The notes under the pieces were generated by a model. That model worked only from the letters and a program-made list of their open reading frames with translations, searched no databases and was not told the DNA's origin. 29,598 nt of DNA. It comes from CAYPEL01 sp964409635 (GTDB lineage: Bacteria; Pseudomonadota; Gammaproteobacteria; DSM-19610). Positions 24,442 to 29,598 of this stretch are shown here, piece after piece (the first letter of the stretch is position 1; every line of letters starts with the position of its first letter). The translations under genes were made by a program, and so were the position numbers. Location of the stretch: positions 1-29,598 of the forward strand of contig CAYPEL010000018.1 in NCBI GenBank assembly GCA_964409635.1, given 5' to 3'.

Positions 24442-25146
24442 GGTCGCTAGTCTAGCGGAATTAAAAGGGCAGCCACAGCTTGTACATTTTTGCAGGCTTT
24501 GCTACCGATCGGACATCGAATAAAAAAGCACCTGCATTGCGGTTGCAATGTCTGCCCATCTATACCACAAAAGTGTCTCGGATTGAGACAGCACACAGGC
24601 GTATTTGCGGTTTTCAGAAGCTGCGTGGTTCTTACCGCTTTGCAGTTGGCGCACGTTATACCGAACTAAGGTCGAGGCGGTTGAAGTGGGTCAGGCATCG
24701 TTTGATGATCAAGCGCGCGCCCGGTTGATGGCAGAAAATCAGGGCATGCTATCACACGCGAAGTTAGGGCTATCTGGCCTGGATGGGTGGTTGACTATGA
24801 GCGATTACCAGAATGCTTTTGGGAAGGCCACAACCCAACGAAGATATTTTATCAGGTCAATGATATAGGGTCACAATATCACTCCGTTATATTTGCAATC
24901 TGACCAGCAGTTGAGATTGGCCAAGGCGTCACTAAGTCATTATGAGGAACTGCTGATGTTGGCCGGCCAAGACCGAGTCGCAACTTAAGATAGAACTCGC
25001 GCCAACTTTTTATTGTTAATAAATTCGCGAATGGATTTGGCGACATCCTGCGCCAGCTGTGTAGGGATCATTCCAGTTTCTCACCATCCCGACAGTGAAT
25101 GCTCTGATCGACAGACAGGGAGCAACTATTATTCACTACATCCATG
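24442..25146. other. 705 bases of apparently decayed DNA beside mutS
   Basis: No intact gene is seen. On the plus strand two partially overlapping open stretches look protein-like but are broken. One frame runs from about 24660 to a TAG at 24866, then continues with segments such as LRLAKASLSHYEELL to TAA at 24986. Another frame holds PGWVVDYERLPECFWEG and ends at TGA 24901. On the minus strand just beyond the toxin there is a short open end containing LAQDVAKSIREFINN. None could be identified. The region may hold frameshifted gene remnants; it lies where recA/cinA-type genes occur in related mutS neighbourhoods, but no trace of them is visible. Confidence 0.4.
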
Positions 25147-25449
25147 TCATACCCGGCCTTTTAATTTCTTTCTCATCCAGGCAGGATTTCTCCTGCAATC
25201 AAGCACGGCGTAAACATAAACGATATCCCCTTCGGTACGATAGTAAATGGCGAAGGGAAAGCGTGTTGACAGCAGTCGATGATAACGGCCAAAACAGACA
25301 GGGTGTATACTGGCGTTGATAATCAGCGAATCGATATCTGAATAGAGCGTATCCAGAAATTAGCCGCCAATACCTTCAGCCTGTTTTTCATAAAAATGGA
25401 ATCCTTCAACAAGATCCTGACTCGCTGACCTGAGAATCCGGACTTTCAT
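25147..25449 (-). pseudogene. ParE/RelE-family toxin gene with an in-frame stop
   Basis: The frame starts at ATG 25449, sharing one base with the antitoxin stop (TGATG), and reads MKVRILRSASQDLVEGFHFYEKQ, a typical ParE/RelE start. Codon 30 is TAA (25362-25360). The same frame then continues without another stop to TGA at 25149-25147 with FGRYHRLLSTRFPFAIYYR and VYAVLDCRRNPAW, the conserved second half of this family. Full length would be 99 residues plus the interrupted codon, normal for the family. So one nonsense change (TAA where TAT or TAC is likely) has cut the toxin to 29 residues. Confidence 0.85.
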
Positions 25450-25664
25450 CAAAGGTCTTTTTTAATACTACGCCTGGCTGTTGCCCAATCTACAAATTCA
25501 TCATCGCCACGCTCGATGGCGGCCTCTCTTTCAGCAAGCACTGTCTTGTGCCAGTCAGGCGAAGTCAGACTGTCTGCACGACGACAAAGATCATTCCAGA
25601 TAGATTCCATTGCCTGGATCTTTTCTTCCGTCGTCATGGTGTCAAGGGGTAAGGAAATGGACAT
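25449..25664 (-). CDS. Addiction-module antitoxin, CHP02574-like
   Basis: A 71-residue protein resembling the short antitoxins paired with ParE/RelE toxins: a hydrophobic start MSISLPLDTMTTEEKIQAME, a central helix WNDLCRRADS, a SPDWHKTVLAEREAAIERGDDEFVDW segment, and a charged tail RRSIKKDL. This S/TPxWHxxVLxxR...G pattern is characteristic of the family, which neutralises its toxin by direct binding. A good ribosome site (CAGGGAGAAAG) lies before the ATG. The downstream toxin frame overlaps by one base but carries a stop codon, so the antitoxin is probably orphaned. Confidence 0.85.
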   Translation of the reverse strand: MSISLPLDTMTTEEKIQAMESIWNDLCRRADSLTSPDWHKTVLAEREAAIERGDDEFVDWATARRSIKKDL

Positions 25665-25748
25665 ACTTTCTCCCTGTTGATAGTGAGCAAATCATAGCAT
25701 AATTGGCAGTTTAGCTATTGTACAATTTAAGCCAATAGCTAAAAGTAA

Positions 25749-25777
25749 AAAGCCCTGCGTGTCTGGGGCAGGGCTTT
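25749..25777 (-). terminator. Rho-independent terminator-like hairpin
   Basis: AAAGCCCTGC (25749-25758) pairs perfectly with GCAGGGCTTT (25768-25777), a 10-bp stem with a 9-base loop. On the minus strand the stem runs into TTTTTACTTTT, so it works best for transcripts coming from the dockerin fragment at 25946-26455. A weaker T-tract on the plus side is interrupted. Confidence 0.75.
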
Positions 25778-25945
25778 AAATAAATCAGATGGTTTTACGA
25801 TGACAAAATCTGTCCCACTGTGTGGCTACCAGAAAATAAACATGCAATCCCCATGATAATGATTGCGTTTTGTCACCGACCCCTATTTATTTTGGGGGGG
25901 CAGTTCTACTTGCGAAGTAAGCAGTTATTCATCCAAAATCTCGAA

Positions 25946-26455
25946 TTATTGAAGCGAGGTTTTAGTAATCAGCAATAAATCTGACAGTCCCAATTGTCCG
26001 TCTCCTGACGCTGGATATAAGTCTCCGTGTGCAATTTGTTCAGCACTGAGGATAACCTTACCGAGTATGTACCTCTGAGCAAGTAATACATCTGCAGCAT
26101 TCACTAGCGCATCGAAGTTCAAATCCCCATCAGGCGTTGTAGTAGGAACAGACGACGAATCAATTGGGTTTGATGCAGTACTGATTTCAGATCTATCAGA
26201 GTAGCCATCCTGATCCGTGTCTCGATTGTTGAAATCTAAATCTGTCCCAGTGGAATTAGCTACTGGGTCAAATAGGTTGTACACAATGCAATTTCCATCG
26301 AAACACTGCTCAAAGTTATCTGAAAGACCATCACCATCCAAATCGCTACCAAGTGAGGCATCAATAATGATTATGTCATGTCCGTTACCGCTATGGCTAA
26401 TATCGAAACTAATCTGTAGTGAAACGACAAATTTGGCAAACACCTGTTGCACCAA
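25946..26455 (-). pseudogene. C-terminal fragment of a calcium-repeat/dockerin-type surface protein
   Basis: The frame encodes calcium-binding loops of the thrombospondin type 3 or EF-hand kind, SDLDGDGLSDNFE (about 37-49) and DTDQDGYSDRSE (79-90), then a dockerin-like pair of loops: PDGDLNFDALVNAADVLLAQR (108-128) and GDGQLGLSDLLLITK (151-165). In gammaproteobacteria such a pair usually ends very long secreted proteins. Here only 169 residues are open, from a TTG at 26455, with no signal peptide and a stop just upstream, so the N-terminus is missing. The first 15 or so residues may not belong to the original gene. A terminator hairpin lies downstream. A small free-standing protein is a less likely alternative. 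Confidence 0.55.
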
Positions 26456-26652
26456 GATATCGCGAGCGATACGTTAACCGAACTGCAGCCGCAACCAGAT
26501 GATATCCGCGCAGATAATTAACTAGAAACCCTGTAATATGGGCCATGCTGTCAAGATCATCCGTTCACAGTTCGATGGTCTTCGATAATTTCTGCATCAT
26601 AATCGAATCATTTACCCGGCTGCACAATAATAGCGGCTGAAAAAAGGTGTCT

Positions 26653-28989
26653 ATGGATAATTCAGGCACGACAGGCACAAGACAAGAGTGGGAGGCTCTC
26701 AAGTCTATCGTCCTCATCGGCAACCACCTCCCACGGCAGTGTGGTATCGCCACGTTCACCACTCACCTGCTTGAATCGATTGCTTTGAATGTACCGGACA
26801 AGGCCTGTTGGACGATCGCAATGAACGACCGGCCAGAAGGCCATTCCTACCCGTCTCAGGTGCGCTTCGAGATTAACCAGAACCAACTGAACGAATACAG
26901 TCTCGCGGCCGACTTATGCAACCTTAACCAGGTGGATGTGGTTTGCCTCCAGCATGAATATGGTATTTTCGGAGGCAAGCGTGGCAGCTTTATCATTGAG
27001 CTGTTGCGTGATCTCAAGATGCCGGTCGTGACGACGTTGCACACGATCCTGAAAGACCCGAACCTTCAGGACCGGCACATCATGGTGCAACTTGCCGAGC
27101 TTTCTGATCGGCTGGTGGTGATGAGCGAACGCTCAGTTGAATTTCTGCGCGATATCTACCAGGTGCCGGAGGAGAAGATCGTCCTCATACACCACGGCAT
27201 ACCTGACGTGCCGTTTGTTGAGTCTGCTGCCTACAAGGACAAGTTCGGTGTCACTGGAAAGCAGATTATCCTGACATTCGGCCTGCTGTCGCCGGGCAAG
27301 GGTATAGAGGTGGTCATCGATGCCCTGCCGGAGATCGTGAAGGCCCACCCGCAGGCCATCTATATGGTGGTAGGCGCTACCCACCCGCATCTTAAGGCGG
27401 AACAGGGGGAGGATTACAGAAACAGCCTTTACCTGCGTGCAAAAGAGCTTGGCGTTTCGGACTACATCGTTTTTCATGATCGTTTTGTTGCCGATGAAGA
27501 CCTGCTGGCGTTTATCGGGGCGGCGGATATTTATGTCACGCCGTACCAAAATGAGGCGCAGATTATTTCCGGTACGCTTGCCTATGCGCTTGGTATGGGC
27601 AAAGCGGTAGTGTCCACGCCCTACTGGCATGCCCAGGAGTTGCTTGCCGATGGTCGGGGCAGGCTGGTTCCGTTTCGGGATGCAGCCGCCCTGGCGCGGG
27701 AAGTCATCGACCTGCTGGATCATCCTGATGAGTGCCGCGCCATCCAGGAGAGGGCCTATCAATACGGCCGCAAAATGATCTGGAGCAATGTGGGCCGTCT
27801 CTATCTCGACACCTTTGCCGCAGCCAAGCGGCAGCGATTGCGGAAGATTATACCCGAGCGTCTGGAGGCGCTTGGACTGCGGCAGCAACAGTTGCCGGAG
27901 ATCAAGCTGGATTATTTACGCCGAATGACCGATGGCACCGGGTTGTTGCAACATGCCAAGTACACGGTTCCAGACCGGACCCACGGCTACTGCGTGGACG
28001 ATAATGCCCGTGCGCTGATTGTTGCCGTTACGCTACAGGATCTCCAGCCGCTGGACACATCATTGAGTGACCTTGCTGCCGTTTATCTCAGCTTTCTGGG
28101 CCACGCCTTCAACAATCAGACCGGTCGCTTTCGCAACTTCATGTCCTATGATCGTAACTGGCTTGAGGAAGCAGGATCGGAAGACTCACACAGTCGCGCG
28201 CTGTGGGGGCTGGGTGTAGCCGTGGCATTGGGTCGGGACAGGGGACAGGTGGGATTTGCAGTCGACCTGTTTCATCGTGCGCTGGATGCAGTTGAACACT
28301 TCGCCTACCCGCGGGCGATTGCCTTTGCCATTATTGGCATTCATGCCTACCTGAGTCGTTACAGCGGGGACAGCCGTGCAAAACGGATGCGCAAGCTACT
28401 TTCGGATCGGCTCATGCAGCAGTTCAGGGACTTCGCCACCGAAGACTGGCCCTGGTGTGAAAAGACCCTGACCTATGACAATGCCCGGCTGCCACAGGCC
28501 TTGTTGCTGTCGGGGCAGTGGCTTCCCAACCGCGAAATGTTGGAGACGGGGCTGCGCGCCCTCGACTGGTTGAAGCAGGTTCAAACCGACGGCAAGAACC
28601 ATCATTTCGCCGCCATCGGCAATCATGGCTGGTTTCCCAAGGACAGCAGCAAGGCGCGATTTGATCAACAACCCATTGAGGCGGCCGCGATGGTGGACGC
28701 CTGTATCGAGGCATTTAACTGTACGCGGGATGAGGAATGGGTCGCCTATGCTTACCGCTGTCTCAACTGGTACCAAGGGGAAAACGATCTGGGAGTACCG
28801 CTCTGCGATTACGCTACCGGTGGCTGCCGGGACGGACTGGAAGCGCAGGGCGCAAACGAAAATCAAGGGGCAGAGTCGACGCTTTGCTGGCTCATGACGT
28901 TGCTCGCCGTCTACAACCACCGTGGTTGGGATCGGGTGACACCGGGGGAAGAGCAGCCTGCCCAGGTTGATGTTCAGAAAGCGTCGTAG
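26653..28989 (+). CDS. GT4 glycosyltransferase fused to an alpha/alpha-toroid-like domain
   Basis: A 778-residue cytoplasmic protein. Residues 15-390 form a GT-B glycosyltransferase of family 4: N-terminal LPRQCGIATF (26-35), LIHHGIPDVPF (178-188), donor-site LLSPGKGIEV (211-220) and YQNEAQIISGTLAYALGMGK (298-317), where the second glutamate of the usual E-x7-E is replaced. Residues 415-770 look all-helical with recurring aromatic and acidic motifs (DRTHGYCVDDNARAL at 441-455, EDSHSRALWGLG, DQQPIEAAAMVDA), as in six-hairpin glycosidase-like toroids. ATG 26653 is preferred because AAAAAGG lies just before it; GTG 26647 is also in frame. The gene converges with a GH130 gene 36 bases away. Substrate unknown; a mannose-containing glycan is inferred from GH130. 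Confidence 0.8.
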   Translation: MDNSGTTGTRQEWEALKSIVLIGNHLPRQCGIATFTTHLLESIALNVPDKACWTIAMNDRPEGHSYPSQVRFEINQNQLNEYSLAADLCNLNQVDVVCLQHEYGIFGGKRGSFIIELLRDLKMPVVTTLHTILKDPNLQDRHIMVQLAELSDRLVVMSERSVEFLRDIYQVPEEKIVLIHHGIPDVPFVESAAYKDKFGVTGKQIILTFGLLSPGKGIEVVIDALPEIVKAHPQAIYMVVGATHPHLKAEQGEDYRNSLYLRAKELGVSDYIVFHDRFVADEDLLAFIGAADIYVTPYQNEAQIISGTLAYALGMGKAVVSTPYWHAQELLADGRGRLVPFRDAAALAREVIDLLDHPDECRAIQERAYQYGRKMIWSNVGRLYLDTFAAAKRQRLRKIIPERLEALGLRQQQLPEIKLDYLRRMTDGTGLLQHAKYTVPDRTHGYCVDDNARALIVAVTLQDLQPLDTSLSDLAAVYLSFLGHAFNNQTGRFRNFMSYDRNWLEEAGSEDSHSRALWGLGVAVALGRDRGQVGFAVDLFHRALDAVEHFAYPRAIAFAIIGIHAYLSRYSGDSRAKRMRKLLSDRLMQQFRDFATEDWPWCEKTLTYDNARLPQALLLSGQWLPNREMLETGLRALDWLKQVQTDGKNHHFAAIGNHGWFPKDSSKARFDQQPIEAAAMVDACIEAFNCTRDEEWVAYAYRCLNWYQGENDLGVPLCDYATGGCRDGLEAQGANENQGAESTLCWLMTLLAVYNHRGWDRVTPGEEQPAQVDVQKAS

Positions 28990-29000
28990 GCATAGCGACG

Positions 29001-29041
29001 CCGGCAATTCCCTACCGTACTGTCATTAGACAGGATTGCTG
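29001..29041. terminator. Weak inverted repeats between convergent genes
   Basis: CCGGCAAT (29001-29008) and ATTGCTGG (29034-29041) are complementary at seven of eight positions and flank a small hairpin CTGTC/GACAG around the GH130 stop codon. There is no T-run. It could end transcription of both convergent genes, but support is thin. Confidence 0.25.
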
Positions 29042-29598
29042 GAAGTCCGCGTCAACCTGTCCATCAGCTGTGGAATCGGCAAGGTTGCTATGCCGCAGCG
29101 TTGATCGCCCGAGGCATACGGAATGATCAATTCGTCCTGGCAGATGATGGCGCCGCAAGTATAAATTACGTTCGGGACGTACCCCTCCCGCTCGTGCGCA
29201 TTCGGCACCAGAATCGGCTCCTCAATTCGGCTGATGATGCGGGTCGGATCTTCCAGATCCAGCAACTCGATGCCGAGGCTGTAGGTGCGCAGCGGGCCAA
29301 CCCCGTGGGTCACGACCAGCCAGCCTTCAGGCGTCTCGATGGGTGAGCCACCGTTCCCCATCTGCATGAATTCATAAGGGAACTCGGGTTCCTGCAGAAT
29401 TTCCGCCTGTTGCCAGAAGTGCAGATTGTCCGAGAACATGATCGCGTTGTTCTCGCCATCTTGGCGTGACAGCATCACGTACTTCCCCCGGATCTTTCTC
29501 GGGAACAGGGCCATTCCCTTGCCCTGTACCTGGGCGCCGTTCAGCGTAATGACCTTGAACGAGAGGAAGTCGCAGGTCTCGATGAGTTGCGGCAGAAT
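29026..29598 (-). CDS. GH130-family mannoside phosphorylase-type protein, partial
   Basis: The C-terminal 190 residues of a GH130 protein; the 5' part lies beyond the window edge, and the frame is open to base 29598. Family features include QGKGMALFPRKIRGKYVMLSR, MGNGGSPIETPEGWLVVTHGV, SLGIELLDLEDPTRIISR and YVPNVIYTCGAIICQDEL, the order of blades in the five-bladed propeller of GH130. Members phosphorolyse or hydrolyse beta-mannosides (for example beta-1,4 or beta-1,2 linkages). The subgroup cannot be assigned because the general-acid region is outside the window. It converges with the GT4-toroid gene, suggesting a shared role in making and breaking a mannose-containing glycan. Confidence 0.85.
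   Translation of the reverse strand: MLPQLIETCDFLSFKVITLNGAQVQGKGMALFPRKIRGKYVMLSRQDGENNAIMFSDNLHFWQQAEILQEPEFPYEFMQMGNGGSPIETPEGWLVVTHGVGPLRTYSLGIELLDLEDPTRIISRIEEPILVPNAHEREGYVPNVIYTCGAIICQDELIIPYASGDQRCGIATLPIPQLMDRLTRTSSNPV

Noticed and set aside
27133..27888. A 251-codon open frame on the minus strand
   Set aside because: It lies wholly within the glycosyltransferase gene, whose motifs are on the plus strand; long antisense frames are expected in G+C-rich coding DNA.
28396..29007. A 203-codon open frame on the minus strand, abutting the GH130 gene
   Set aside because: It is antisense to the toroid domain of the GT4 protein and has no recognisable content.

Overview
The window looks like a chromosomal segment of a free-living gammaproteobacterium, probably an environmental lineage rather than an enteric. 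Support comes from the xerD-dsbC pair, mutS close to the seven-iron ferredoxin gene fdxA (a neighbourhood familiar from Pseudomonas-like genomes), a hslR-type S4 protein, a perfect CTGT-N8-ACAG LexA box, and the sequences of adk, mobA and mutS. Double-strand-break processing is encoded by an AddA/AddB pair. No rRNA, tRNA, CRISPR array or complete insertion sequence was seen. All assignments come from reading the sequence; no database was searched.

Layout. 1-1.7 kb: a LexA-controlled Y-family DNA polymerase, then a REP-like hairpin. 1.7-4.5 kb: a TlpA-like thioredoxin coupled to a lipoprotein gene, the heat-shock S4 protein HslR, a NUDIX hydrolase behind a possibly structured leader, and a double-receiver protein without an output domain. 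4.7-7.0 kb: a two-gene MoxR ATPase plus metallopeptidase/VWA operon. 7.1-10.3 kb: adenylate kinase with a terminator, a diguanylate cyclase and a thioredoxin. 10.4-12.8 kb: mobA, xerD and dsbC. 12.8-19.5 kb: addB-addA and fdxA on the minus strand. 19.7-21.4 kb: a J-domain/zinc-ribbon/PilZ fusion, an unknown 96-residue protein and a 34-residue membrane peptide. 21.5-26.5 kb: mutS surrounded by decayed genes (a patatin-like phospholipase with an internal deletion, unidentified fragments, a toxin-antitoxin pair with a stop codon in the toxin, and a dockerin/calcium-repeat fragment). 26.6 kb to the end: a large GT4 glycosyltransferase fused to an alpha/alpha-toroid-like domain, convergent with a GH130 mannoside phosphorylase-type gene that runs off the window.

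Themes. Genome maintenance is prominent (Y-family polymerase, XerD, AddAB, MutS). Thiol-redox proteins recur (TlpA-like, thioredoxin, DsbC). Cyclic-di-GMP signalling has a likely producer (GGDEF protein with I-site) and a likely receptor (PilZ fused to a J-domain) in the same window. The least explained items are the J-domain/Zn/PilZ fusion, the double receiver with complementary lost residues, the MoxR/metallopeptidase-VWA pair, the CKKC micro-protein behind two palindromes, and the glycosyltransferase/GH130 locus. The stretch from about 21.4 to 26.6 kb appears to be a zone of decay and rearrangement around mutS.
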